DNA from: Lysobacter_C viscosus
GTDB taxonomy: Bacteria; Pseudomonadota; Gammaproteobacteria; Xanthomonadales; Xanthomonadaceae
Reading direction: 5' to 3'
Assembly (NCBI RefSeq): GCF_046600715.1
Contig: NZ_JBJMAV010000001.1
Span: 620,001-684,000 of the forward strand
DNA length: 64,000 bases
The notes under the pieces were generated by a model, which was not told the DNA's origin, did not search any database, and worked only from the letters and a program-made list of their open reading frames with translations. Below, in pieces: positions 24,286-33,407 of the stretch. The position numbers were made by a program, and so were the translations under genes. How positions within the stretch are numbered: position 1 is the first letter of the stretch; every line of letters begins with the position of its first letter.

Positions 24286-26223
24286 TCAGGCAGCAACCCC
24301 GACGTCGGTGGGACCTGCCCGGACAGGGGCGGGCGATCCGAGCATGCGACATATCTCATCGTTGTTCACCGCCTTCCCGTAGAGCCAGCCCTGCATGCGA
24401 TGCACGCCGATGCCCATCAGGGCCTGCTGCTGCATTCCCAGCTCCACCCCTTCGGCAATCACGCCGATCCGGAACGCGGCAGCCAGGCTGACCACGGCCT
24501 GGATGATGGCCAGGTCGGCCGTGTTGTCGGGCAGGCCTTGCACGAAGCTGCCATCGATCTTCAATACATCGATGGGAAAGCGCTTGAGGTAGACCAGCGA
24601 GGCATAGCCGGTGCCGAAGTCGTCGATCGCCACCTGCACGCCCATGTCGTGCAGTTCCGTGAGGATGTCCATCGCCCGTTCGATATCGCGCATCAGCGTG
24701 GTTTCGGTGAGCTCCAGGCACAACCGCGCGGGTTCCAGCCCGGAGGCAAGCAGCGCCTCTTGCACATCGTCAGTCAACCCCGGCTCGTCGAACTGCCGGG
24801 CCGACACGTTCACCCTCACCATGAACGCGCGACCCTCCCCGTCGAGTGGCCACCCGGCGGCGTCGAGGCACGCCTGCCGCAGCACCCAGCTGCCCACGGC
24901 CAGCATCAACCGCGACGGCTCCAGCACGCCCATGAATTCGCCCGCCACCACCAGCCGGTCGCCCACGCGCCAGCGCAGCAGCGCCTCGGCGGCCACCCAC
25001 TGCCCGGCCATCGTGTCGTACTCGGGCTGGTAGTGGAGTTCGAACTCGCCCTTGGCGAAGCCGTCGCGCAGCGCACGCTCAATATGCATGCCTTCGACCA
25101 GCGAGGCATGGTGCCGGGAGTCATAGATGGCGTAACCGAAGCGCTCGCTGGTGCATACCCGGGCGGCGGTCTCCCTGCCCTGTTGCAACAGCCCAGCCGC
25201 ATCGTGGCTACCCTTCTGGTCGGCCAGGGCAATTCCGATCGTGGCCCCGGGATCCACCGCGAGATTGTTCCAGTCAAGGGACTGGAGGGCCGCAAGGATC
25301 GACTCCGCCAATCCGACGACGGTGCTCTTTTCCGGCCGAGTGGTCACGAGGAAGCTGAAGCCGTTGGAGTCGATCCTTGCCAGTTCGATGCCGTCGCCGG
25401 TGAAGGAACGCAGCAGCCCCGCGATGCGGACCAGGATCTCGTCTGCAGTTGGGGCCCCGGCCATCCAGGCCTCGCCTCCCGTCGGGTCCACCTGCACATG
25501 CACCACCGCCAGGACTTCGCCCTTGCGAAGCGTGTTGCCGAGCAGCCGCTGCCGGATCAGCTCTGTCATGTAGTGGCGATTGGGCAGCCCGGTCGCGGCA
25601 TCGTGCAATCGCAGGTGTTCCACCTCGGCCTCGGCGCGGCGGCGGCGTGCGATCTCGAAGGCCATGGCCACGTAGTCACCCATGCTTGCGGCGAACGTGG
25701 TCTCCTCGCGCGACCACTGACGCACGCGAAGGATGCTCTCGTGGCAGATGACGCCCTGCAGATCGCCCCCGACGAACGCGGGGGCATCGAGCACTGCATG
25801 GATGCGATGGCGTTGCAGGTAGTCGCGCAACGCGAGGTGGGAGCTCGCCAGGTCGGATGCAGCCTCCATCTCGGCCGATTCGAAGGTGCGGACATCCTCC
25901 AGCGCGGCGATGTAGTCATCGCCCTCCAGCGACAGCGTCTCAAGCGACTCGGGTGAAGCGAACTGCCCGGTTTGTGCGTCGTACGCACTCAGGCAGCCCA
26001 GCCGGCACTCGGCGGCCTCGTACTTCCACACGCTTACACGTTCGATCTGCAACGCCTCGGCCGCTGTCTGGCATATGGAGTCGATGGCAGTTTCGAAAGT
26101 GCAATCGGGATGCCATACCGCACGGGTGAGTGCCACCAGGGCCCGGGTGAACCGTTCGCTGGCCGTGGCTTCCGCCGGCTGGAGGAGGTAGGGCGGAACC
26201 GACTTCAACACCGGCGTCATCAT
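24286..26223 (-). CDS. c-di-GMP phosphodiesterase: GAF, degenerate GGDEF, EAL
   Basis: About 645 residues: an N-terminal GAF sensor (~30-195), a GGDEF-like domain (~205-375) with the signature replaced by NGFSF, and an EAL domain (~385-635). EAL residues are intact: EALLRW, NVSARQF, ELTETTLM, DDFGTGYASL, KIDGSF, EGVE and MQGW. It should therefore hydrolyse c-di-GMP, while the degenerate GGDEF may bind GTP or serve as a regulator. ATG 26223 has AGGGG seven bases upstream; GTG 26229 is an alternative. No membrane segment. Confidence 0.9.
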   Translation of the reverse strand: MMTPVLKSVPPYLLQPAEATASERFTRALVALTRAVWHPDCTFETAIDSICQTAAEALQIERVSVWKYEAAECRLGCLSAYDAQTGQFASPESLETLSLEGDDYIAALEDVRTFESAEMEAASDLASSHLALRDYLQRHRIHAVLDAPAFVGGDLQGVICHESILRVRQWSREETTFAASMGDYVAMAFEIARRRRAEAEVEHLRLHDAATGLPNRHYMTELIRQRLLGNTLRKGEVLAVVHVQVDPTGGEAWMAGAPTADEILVRIAGLLRSFTGDGIELARIDSNGFSFLVTTRPEKSTVVGLAESILAALQSLDWNNLAVDPGATIGIALADQKGSHDAAGLLQQGRETAARVCTSERFGYAIYDSRHHASLVEGMHIERALRDGFAKGEFELHYQPEYDTMAGQWVAAEALLRWRVGDRLVVAGEFMGVLEPSRLMLAVGSWVLRQACLDAAGWPLDGEGRAFMVRVNVSARQFDEPGLTDDVQEALLASGLEPARLCLELTETTLMRDIERAMDILTELHDMGVQVAIDDFGTGYASLVYLKRFPIDVLKIDGSFVQGLPDNTADLAIIQAVVSLAAAFRIGVIAEGVELGMQQQALMGIGVHRMQGWLYGKAVNNDEICRMLGSPAPVRAGPTDVGVAA

Positions 26224-26497
26224 CGCCACACCCCTGGCAGCCAGGTTCCGGGATCAGTTTCTCCCTTGTACTCCCTAGTCGGGGGGCAGCGCCACAAGTC
26301 CAAATGCGAAGTGCGCTTCAACGCACAAAGCGGGTTGATGCGGCCAGACTCCCTTCGGCGCCGCTTTCCCGCCAACCGAGCCCAGGGGCCGTGCGCCCGA
26401 GCCGGGACGAACACACCCGTGCCGACGTTGCAGGGCGTGCGCCCGCGCCGCCGCCGGGCCGCGCTCCTTCAACCACCGAAGCGACTACCGCGAACCG

Positions 26498-27790
26498 CTA
26501 TTTGACCCGCTCCCCGGTCGCCAGGCGCACCCCCGGGGCGTAGACGGGCGCAGGACCGATATCCAGGCGCAGGCGCCCGCCCCTGCTGGTCAGTCGCAGG
26601 TCGCGGTGGCGAACCAGGTAGACCACCGCGACCGCGGCGGCAAGGATGCCCGACAGCGCACCCACGGCCAGCGCCCAGCGCGCGCCGAATCGATCCACCA
26701 CCCACCCGACCAGCGGCGCCCCCAGCGGGGTACCTCCCATCACCACGGCGATGCGCAGGGCCAGCACCCGGCCGCGCATGGCGCGTTCGGTGGTCAGCTG
26801 CATCATCGAGTTGCTGGCGGTCATGAAGGTCAGCGCCGCCAACCCGACAAAGAACAGCACCACCGCGAACAGCAGCGGCCCGGGCATCACCGCGGCGACC
26901 GCCACGCTGAGACCGAATGCCGCTGCCGACACGCCCATCAGCACCACCCCGGGCTCGGGGCGACGCGCGGACAGCAGCGCCCCGCACAGGGTGCCGGCGG
27001 CCATCGCCGAGGTCAGCAGGCCGTACTGGCTGGCATCGCCGTCGAACACGGTCACAGACATGGTTGAAATGTAGATGGCGAAGTTGAAGCCGAACGTCCC
27101 GATCAGGGCCAGCATCACCATTACCGCCATCAGGTCTGGCCGCCGCGCCACGTAGCCGAATCCCGCCAGCAGGCTGCCCGGGGTGCGCTCGGGCGCGGCT
27201 TCGGCATGCAGCTCGCGCACCCGCAGGAACCCTAGCGACGCCAGCACTGCCGCGTAGGAGCCCGCGTTGACCACGAACAGCCAGCCCTCGCCTACCGCCG
27301 CGATCAGCAGGCCCGCCACCGCCGGGCCGACCATGCGCGCGGCATTGAACGATGCGGAGTTCAACGCCACCGCGTTGGCCAGGTCGTCGTCGCTGACCAG
27401 GTCCGACACGAACGTCTGCCGGACCGGCGCGTCGAACGCGGTGACGCAGCCCAGCAGCAGGGCGAACCCGTACACCTGCCAGAGCTGCACCGCACCGGCC
27501 AGGGTCAACAGCCCCAAGCCCAGCGCAAGCAACCCGGCCGCGGCCTGGGTGGCCATCAGCAACTTGCGGCGGTCCCAGTGGTCGGCGACATAGCCGGTGA
27601 GCGGCAGCAATAGCAGCGGCGGCCCGAACTGCAGCGCCATCACCATGCCTACCGCCGTGGCGCTGTGGTCGGTGAGCACGGTCAGCACCAGCCAGTCCTG
27701 GCCGATGCGCTGCATCCAGGTGCCCACGTTGGACACCAGCGCGCCACCCGCCCAAAGCCGATAGTTGTAGCTGCGCAGCGAGTCGAACAT
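26498..27790 (-). CDS. MFS transporter (EntS/MFS_3 type)
   Basis: A 430-residue, twelve-helix exporter of the MFS_3 group. Evidence: LRSYNYRLWAGGALVSNVGTW at the N-terminus, ADHWDRRKL between helices 2 and 3, and MTASNSMMQLTTERAMRGRV in the C-terminal half. Relatives export siderophores or drugs. The start at ATG 27790 gives the usual N-terminus; GTG 27856 would add 22 residues that are not typical. It is divergent from the phosphate operon. Confidence 0.87.
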   Translation of the reverse strand: MFDSLRSYNYRLWAGGALVSNVGTWMQRIGQDWLVLTVLTDHSATAVGMVMALQFGPPLLLLPLTGYVADHWDRRKLLMATQAAAGLLALGLGLLTLAGAVQLWQVYGFALLLGCVTAFDAPVRQTFVSDLVSDDDLANAVALNSASFNAARMVGPAVAGLLIAAVGEGWLFVVNAGSYAAVLASLGFLRVRELHAEAAPERTPGSLLAGFGYVARRPDLMAVMVMLALIGTFGFNFAIYISTMSVTVFDGDASQYGLLTSAMAAGTLCGALLSARRPEPGVVLMGVSAAAFGLSVAVAAVMPGPLLFAVVLFFVGLAALTFMTASNSMMQLTTERAMRGRVLALRIAVVMGGTPLGAPLVGWVVDRFGARWALAVGALSGILAAAVAVVYLVRHRDLRLTSRGGRLRLDIGPAPVYAPGVRLATGERVK

Positions 27791-28258
27791 GCCGCTCAAG
27801 CGGTATTCCCCGGGCGGCGCTGCTTCATTCTTTCCAAGCGCCTTGCACCTCTCCACCGCGGGTCATGCAGCAGACCGGGCAATGGGCGTGCTGGCGAGGC
27901 GGCGATGCGCGCCAGTGGCGGCGCAGGCGGGCCTGGCCGAAGTAACGACGTCCATCGAAAAGCATCGGCGGGTCCGGGGGAGAGAGGGGTACGGTAGACG
28001 GGTCGGCGTGAAAACCGGGGGCAGTGCGAACTCTTGCGCACGCGTTCGCATCGCAACGGCAGTCCAGCCGCAGCGCCTGGAGTGTGCGTTCGTATCAAGC
28101 CGATCGCGTGCCGCTACGACTGATCGACCTCGCCTCTCCCGGCCCTGCCCGACATGCGCCTGCCCTATTTGCCCGACCCAATCCATCGCGTATTTCGTCG
28201 ATAATTACAGTTCGATGACAGTCGGCGCGCCTGCCGGCAACCACCCAAGGGACCCCCC
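27791..28258. other. Divergent region upstream of the phosphate operon
   Basis: 468 bases without a supported gene between the MFS exporter and the DUF47-Pit pair. It contains the PHO-box-like site at 28204-28221. A possible promoter (TTGCCC at 28169, TATTTC at 28191, 16-base spacing) would place that site at or just after the transcription start. The rest is GC-rich, with nothing recognisable. Confidence 0.45.
28204..28221 (-). promoter_or_regulatory. PHO-box-like operator
   Basis: On the minus strand the site reads CTGTCATCGAACTGTAAT, matching 15 of 18 positions of the E. coli PhoB box (two CTGTCAT-type heptamers spaced by four). It lies 38 bases before the DUF47 start and faces away from the operon. 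PhoB boxes activate high-affinity uptake genes, but pit-type operons are repressed by PhoB in some bacteria. The position favours repression here (inference). Confidence 0.6.
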
Positions 28259-28936
28259 ATGGCCAAGAGCTTCATCGCCAATCTTTTCGGTCGCTCGCCG
28301 GTGCGCCCGTTGCAGAAGCACATCCAGGAAGCGGCCGCCTGTGCGCGCGAGCTCGTGCCGTTCATGGAGGCGGTACTGCGCGCCGACTGGGCCGCGGCGA
28401 CCGCCTCGCGCGAGCTCATCGTCGCTCGGGAGCAGTCCGCCGACGACCTGAAGAAGGACGTGCGCCTGAACCTGCCCGACAACCTGTGGATGCCGGTGGC
28501 GCGCGCCGACCTGCTGGACCTGCTGATGATCCAGGACCGGGTGGCCAATACGGCCAAGGACGTCTCGGGCATCGTGATCGGCCGGCGGATGGCCTTTCCC
28601 GCCGAAATCGGCGAGGCGCTGATGAAACTGGTGCGCCGCTGCGTGGATGCGGTGGACCAGGCCGAGCGGAGCGTCCACGAACTGGACGAACTGTTCGAGA
28701 CCGGCTTCCGCGGGGCTGAGGTGGAACTGGTGGAAGAGATGATCAGCCAGCTCGACGCCATCGAGGACGACACCGACCAGCTGCAGGCCGAGGTCCGCGC
28801 CGCGCTGTTCGTGCGCGAGAAGGACCTGCCGCCGGTGGACGTGGTGTTCATGTACCAGGCCATCGAGTGGATCGGTGAGGTCGGCGACTACGCCCAACGC
28901 GTGGGCAGCCGCCTGCAGCGCCTGCTGGCCCGCTGA
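28259..28936 (+). CDS. DUF47/PhoU-like Pit accessory protein
   Basis: A 225-residue all-helical protein of the DUF47 (TIGR00153) family, related to PhoU, typically cotranscribed with low-affinity phosphate transporters and needed for or modulating their activity. Family patterns include MIQDRVANTAKDVSGIVIGR and IEDDTDQLQAEVR with ExxxD metal-type motifs. The start ATG 28259 begins MAKSFIANLFGRSP. The gap to pit is ten bases, so the two form an operon. Confidence 0.92.
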   Translation: MAKSFIANLFGRSPVRPLQKHIQEAAACARELVPFMEAVLRADWAAATASRELIVAREQSADDLKKDVRLNLPDNLWMPVARADLLDLLMIQDRVANTAKDVSGIVIGRRMAFPAEIGEALMKLVRRCVDAVDQAERSVHELDELFETGFRGAEVELVEEMISQLDAIEDDTDQLQAEVRAALFVREKDLPPVDVVFMYQAIEWIGEVGDYAQRVGSRLQRLLAR

Positions 28937-28946
28937 GGACCGACGC

Positions 28947-30194
28947 ATGGATCAGATGACCCTCTATATCGTGCTGGCCGCGGTCTTCGGCCTGTACATG
29001 GCCTGGGCGATCGGCGCAAACGACGTGGCCAATGCCATGGCCACGTCCACCGGCGCGAAGGCGATCAGTTTCAAGCAGGCGGTGATCATCGCCGCGATAT
29101 TCGAGTTCGCCGGCGCGGTGCTTGCCGGCGGCAGCGTCACCTCCACCATCCGCAGTGGCATCGTCGATGCCAGCCTGATGGCCGACACGCCGGAACTGAT
29201 GATCTACGGCATGCTCGGTTCGCTGCTGGCCGCCGCCGTGTGGTTGAACCTGGCCTCCAAGCTGGGCTGGCCGGTGTCGACCACCCATTCCATCATCGGC
29301 GCCATCGTCGGCTTCGCTGCCGTCGGCATCGGCATGGAAGCGGTGCAATGGGGCAAGGTCGGCCAGATCGTGATGAGCTGGGTGGTATCGCCGCTGGTCT
29401 CGGGCGTCATCGCCTTCTTCATCTTCCGCACCGTGCAGGTGCTGATCCTCGACCGCAGCGATCCCATCGAACGCGCTCGCCGCTACGTGCCGGTCTACAT
29501 GCTCATCGCCGCCTTCATGGTGGTGATGATGACGCTGACCAAGGGCCTGAAACACATCGGGCTGGACCTGACGACCAACCAGAACCTGGCGATTGCCACC
29601 GTGATCTCGATCGCGGTCGCGGTGGCGGGCAAGCTGATCATCGACCGCATCAGGGTCGATCCCGCCGCCGATCTCAAGTTCCGGTTCGCCACCGTCGAAC
29701 GCATCTTCGGCGTGTTGATGGTGATCACCGCCTGCTCGATGGCGTTCGCGCACGGTTCCAACGACGTCGCCAACGCGGTGGGACCGGTGTCGGCGGTGAT
29801 CTCCGTCGCCACCACGGGCATGGTGGAGGGCCAGTCGGCGGTCTCGCCGTGGGTGCTGCTATTGGGCGGCGGTGGCATCGTGCTGGGCCTGGCGACCTAT
29901 GGCCGCAAGGTCATGCAGACCGTGGGCACGCAGATCACCGCACTCACCCCCAGCCGCGGCTTTGCAGCGGAAATGTCGGCGGCCAGCACCATCGTGCTCG
30001 CTTCCAGCACCGGCCTGCCGATCTCGACCACGCACACCCTGGTCGGCGCCGTCCTCGGCGTCGGAATGGCGCGCGGCATCTCGGCGATCAACCTCACCGT
30101 GATCCGCAACATCTTCCTGTCGTGGCTGATCACCGTCCCCGCCGGCGCGGTGCTTTCGGTGATCTTCTTCTTCATCCTGAGGGCAGTGCTCTAG
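28947..30194 (+). CDS. pit: Inorganic phosphate transporter (PiT family)
   Basis: A 415-residue PiT-family transporter with two inverted repeats, each bearing the signature: GANDVANAMATSTGAKAI near the N-terminus and GSNDVANAVGPVSAV in the second half. It has about ten membrane helices and matched motifs GWPVSTTHSIIG and GLPISTTHTLVG. It imports phosphate coupled to cations at the inner membrane. It is paired with the DUF47 gene and likely under the PHO-box-like site upstream. Confidence 0.95.
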   Translation: MDQMTLYIVLAAVFGLYMAWAIGANDVANAMATSTGAKAISFKQAVIIAAIFEFAGAVLAGGSVTSTIRSGIVDASLMADTPELMIYGMLGSLLAAAVWLNLASKLGWPVSTTHSIIGAIVGFAAVGIGMEAVQWGKVGQIVMSWVVSPLVSGVIAFFIFRTVQVLILDRSDPIERARRYVPVYMLIAAFMVVMMTLTKGLKHIGLDLTTNQNLAIATVISIAVAVAGKLIIDRIRVDPAADLKFRFATVERIFGVLMVITACSMAFAHGSNDVANAVGPVSAVISVATTGMVEGQSAVSPWVLLLGGGGIVLGLATYGRKVMQTVGTQITALTPSRGFAAEMSAASTIVLASSTGLPISTTHTLVGAVLGVGMARGISAINLTVIRNIFLSWLITVPAGAVLSVIFFFILRAVL

Positions 30195-30272
30195 AAGCCG
30201 CCCCCCCCGTAGCGGGCAGTCTGCGCGTCGCTGACTGTCAAAGGCAGCACCACCCACCAGATGGAGCCCCCG

Positions 30273-30989
30273 ATGCGCAAACGGTTCTTCGCAGCAGCCC
30301 TTCCGCTCACGCTTGCCTCTGCCGCCGCCATCGCCGGCACCCCCTTGCCCGATGGGCCGCACGTAGTCGTGCAGGGCGAGGGGAAAGTCAGCGTTGCGCC
30401 GGACGCGGCGGTCGTCACCATGGTGGCGCGGCATCGCGCAGGGAATCCAGGCGAGGCCAAGCGCGTGGTCGATAGCGCGGTCAGCGCGCTTCTTGAGGCC
30501 GCTCCCGGATTCGAAATCGCCCCGGACGACATCACCGCCTCGGACCTCGCTTTGCGCGAGGCCATCGACTACGACGACAGCGATCGGCCACTGCCTCCGG
30601 CCCATGTCGCCAGCCGGGAAGTGAAAGTCAGGATCGACGACCTCGACAGGCTCGGGGCCTACATGGACGCGGCACTGTCCGCCGGCTTCACGGATGTCTC
30701 GGACGTGAGCTTCAAGTCCAGCAACGAGGCCGCGTTGCGCGAACAAGCGCGTGCCCGGGCCGTCGCGGAAGTCCGTGAGAAAGCCGAAGGGTTGGCGATC
30801 GCGTTCGGCGGCACGCTCGGGCCGGTGTACAGCATCAACAGCGTCAATTCGACCCAGGCGCACGGTTACGGAAACACCACCCTCGACCGCGTCCAGGTCA
30901 CCGGCTCACGCCTGGAAGGCGGACGCTATCTGCAACCGACTCTAGACTTCACCGAACGCGTATCGGCCGTTTTCGGTATCTCCCGCTGA
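30273..30989 (+). CDS. Periplasmic SIMPL-domain protein
   Basis: A 238-residue exported protein (signal peptide ~1-24, ASAAAIAG) with a SIMPL/DUF541 domain, typified by VVVQGEGKVSVAPDAAVVTM at the start and REQARARAVAEVREKAEGLA in the middle. These proteins (E. coli YggE is one) are periplasmic and linked to oxidative or envelope stress; no enzymatic role is established. ATG 30273 is favoured over 30261 because GGAG lies six bases before it. A weak link with pit is suggested only by position. Confidence 0.88.
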   Translation: MRKRFFAAALPLTLASAAAIAGTPLPDGPHVVVQGEGKVSVAPDAAVVTMVARHRAGNPGEAKRVVDSAVSALLEAAPGFEIAPDDITASDLALREAIDYDDSDRPLPPAHVASREVKVRIDDLDRLGAYMDAALSAGFTDVSDVSFKSSNEAALREQARARAVAEVREKAEGLAIAFGGTLGPVYSINSVNSTQAHGYGNTTLDRVQVTGSRLEGGRYLQPTLDFTERVSAVFGISR

Positions 30990-31128
30990 CCTCGACTCCC
31001 TGGCACCAGCGACCTTCTTGAACCCGCGGATGGGGCGCCAGCGAAGTCCCGGGCAGCCCATCGCGAGCGCATCGCGCACCTGGCCGATGGCACCGCCCAA
31101 CCCGGACGCACTCCGTCGCCTCGCCGGA

Positions 31129-32355
31129 CTACTCCCCCCTGCCCCGCTGTCCCGGCTGAGCGTCGAATGCAGCGCTTCGGAAGATCGCGCCGCGTTGCGA
31201 CAGCTGCTCGGGTGATTCCGGCCGGCCGTCGGCACCGAGGCCGTCGATACTCGCGCCCTCGAGTGCATCCCTATGGCCACCCATGGGGTGCGGGCCTTCC
31301 AGCCTGATGCGCAGGCCCAGGTCGGTGCGCGAGTCGGCGTGGTCCATGGCCTCGTCGTAGCTGACCCGGCCCGCGGCATAGAGCGCGTAGATCGACTCGT
31401 CGAAGGTGACCATCCCCAGCTCGGAGCTCTGCTTCATCGCATCCCGGATCGCGGCGATCTCGCCCTTCTCGATCAGCTCGGCGACGAACGGGCTCGAGAG
31501 CAGGATCTCAACTGCCGGCAGCCGCCGGCCATCGACGCCGCGCAACAGCCGCTGAGAGATCACCGCCTTGAGGTTGAGCGAGAGGTCGACCAGCAGCTGG
31601 TGGTGGGCGGTATCGGGGAAGAAGTTGATGACGCGGTCCAGCGCCTGGTTGGCGTTGTTGGCATGCATCGTTGCCAGGCACAGGTGGCCGGTCTCTGCAT
31701 ACGCGATGGCCGCCTGCATGGTTTCCTGGTCGCGGACCTCGCCGATCATCAGTACATCGGGCGCCTCGCGCATCGTGTTGCGCAGGGCGTTGGCATAGCT
31801 CCTGGTGTCCAGCCCCACCTCGCGCTGGTCGACAATCGATTTCTTGTGCGTGTGGATGTACTCGATCGGGTCCTCAACGGTCAGCACGTGCACCGCCTGT
31901 TGTGTGTTGAGGTAGTCGATCATCGAGGCCAGCGTGGTGGATTTGCCCGAGCCCGCCGCACCGACCACCAGCACCAGCCCGCGCGGCACCACCGCCAGGT
32001 CGTGCAGCAGCGCCGGCAGGTTCAATTCCTCCAGGGACGGGATGCGACTGGTGATGTAGCGGATGGCGATTGCGGGGTTGCCGCGCTGGCGGTAGATGTT
32101 GAAGCGGAAGCGTCCGACGTCGGGCATGTCGATGGCCAGGTTCATCTCCATCGTCTCGTCGAACTCTTTTTGCTGCCGTTCGCTCATGGCCTGCAGCGCC
32201 AGCGCGTTCACGGCGTCCACCCTCAGTGGCGTGTCGCCCAGCGGGGTGATGGCCCCATCTATCTTCAGCGCGGGTGGTGCGCCCACCGAGAAGAAGAGGT
32301 CGGATGCCCCGGTCTCCACCATCTTGCGCAAGTAGTCGAGCAGTTCGGCGTTCAT
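31129..32355 (-). CDS. pilU: Type IV pilus retraction ATPase PilU
   Basis: A 408-residue PilT/VirB11-type hexameric ATPase that powers pilus retraction with PilT. Walker A is GAAGSGKST, the Asp box is HVLTVEDPIEYI and Walker B is DVLMIGEVRD; CLATMHANNANQALDRVINFFP fits PilU more than PilT. It is about 25 residues longer than usual because of a Gly/Arg/Gln-rich C-terminal tail. The usual pilT neighbour is absent here. Confidence 0.9.
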   Translation of the reverse strand: MNAELLDYLRKMVETGASDLFFSVGAPPALKIDGAITPLGDTPLRVDAVNALALQAMSERQQKEFDETMEMNLAIDMPDVGRFRFNIYRQRGNPAIAIRYITSRIPSLEELNLPALLHDLAVVPRGLVLVVGAAGSGKSTTLASMIDYLNTQQAVHVLTVEDPIEYIHTHKKSIVDQREVGLDTRSYANALRNTMREAPDVLMIGEVRDQETMQAAIAYAETGHLCLATMHANNANQALDRVINFFPDTAHHQLLVDLSLNLKAVISQRLLRGVDGRRLPAVEILLSSPFVAELIEKGEIAAIRDAMKQSSELGMVTFDESIYALYAAGRVSYDEAMDHADSRTDLGLRIRLEGPHPMGGHRDALEGASIDGLGADGRPESPEQLSQRGAIFRSAAFDAQPGQRGRGE

Positions 32356-32622
32356 CTGGCGGTTCCTCGCCGCCTGTCGGCGGCCGCTGGGGGACCGGAT
32401 CCGGTCCGTGTCGCAGGCAGGATGCGAATCGCGTCTGCGTGACTCCAGCTTAGGCCCCCTGCCACCTGCGGGGGTTTGATCTGGATCAATCCGCTAGAGG
32501 GAACGGAAACCCGCCCCGGTGCCGGACATGCCACCGTCGTGACCCTCTTCCGGGCCCCACCCCAACCACGCATGCCTCCGCGATTGACGCCTGCCTCATC
32601 GTGCCGCCGCGATGCTCCGGCC

Positions 32623-33363
32623 ATGCCCGAAGGACCTTCGATCATCATCCTGCGCGAGGCGGCGGCGAAGTTCGCCGGGCGCCGGGTGCTGCGCGTGTCG
32701 GGCAACTCCAGGCAGGACATCGACCGGCTGCGCAACAAGACGCTGAAGGCGGTGCGCAGCTGGGGCAAGCATGTACTGCTGGAGTTCAACGGCTTCAGCG
32801 TGCGCATCCACCTGCTGCTGTTCGGCAGCTACCGCATCAACGAGGGCAAGGACACGCCGCCGCGGCTGTCGCTTGGCTTCAGCAAGGGCGAGGTGCTGAA
32901 CTTCTATGCGTGCTCGGTCAAGTTCCTGGAAGGGGACCTGGACGATCACTACGACTGGACCGTCGACGTCATGGGTGACGCCTGGGACCCGGCCGGCGCG
33001 CGCCGCAGGCTGCGGGCGCGTCCGGACGCACTGGTGGCGGACGCCCTGCTGGACCAGGACCTGTTCGCGGGCGTCGGCAACATCATCAAGAACGAAGTGC
33101 TCCACCGCATCCGCGTGCACCCGGAGAGCCGGGCCGGCGACCTGCCGCCGCGCAAGCTGGCTGAACTGGTGGCGCAGGCGCGCGAGTACAGCTTCGACTT
33201 CTACCGCTGGAAGAAGGCCTACGTGCTGCGCAAGAACTACCAGGTGCACACCCGGCAGTTCTGCCCACGGGACGGTACCCGCCTGAGCTATCGGAAGCAG
33301 CTGGGCCGGGCGAAGCGGCGGGCGTTCTGGTGTGAGGTGTGCCAGCGGCGGTACGCGCAGTGA
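32623..33363 (+). CDS. Nei/Fpg-type DNA glycosylase
   Basis: A 246-residue Fpg/Nei DNA glycosylase/AP lyase. The conserved MPEGP start supplies the catalytic Pro2 and Glu3; FAGVGNIIKNEVL is the helix-two-turn-helix. The C-terminal zinc finger reads FCPRDG...FWCEVCQ: the second ligand, normally Cys, is Asp. The Arg-bearing loop (LGRAKRRAFW) is kept. It excises oxidised bases, more likely pyrimidines if Nei-like. ATG 32623 is the only start giving Pro2. Divergent from pilU. Confidence 0.88.
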   Translation: MPEGPSIIILREAAAKFAGRRVLRVSGNSRQDIDRLRNKTLKAVRSWGKHVLLEFNGFSVRIHLLLFGSYRINEGKDTPPRLSLGFSKGEVLNFYACSVKFLEGDLDDHYDWTVDVMGDAWDPAGARRRLRARPDALVADALLDQDLFAGVGNIIKNEVLHRIRVHPESRAGDLPPRKLAELVAQAREYSFDFYRWKKAYVLRKNYQVHTRQFCPRDGTRLSYRKQLGRAKRRAFWCEVCQRRYAQ

Positions 33364-33407
33364 GGTGAATTCGCGGCGGGGCACTCGGCGTCGTGACCGC
33401 CCACGGG

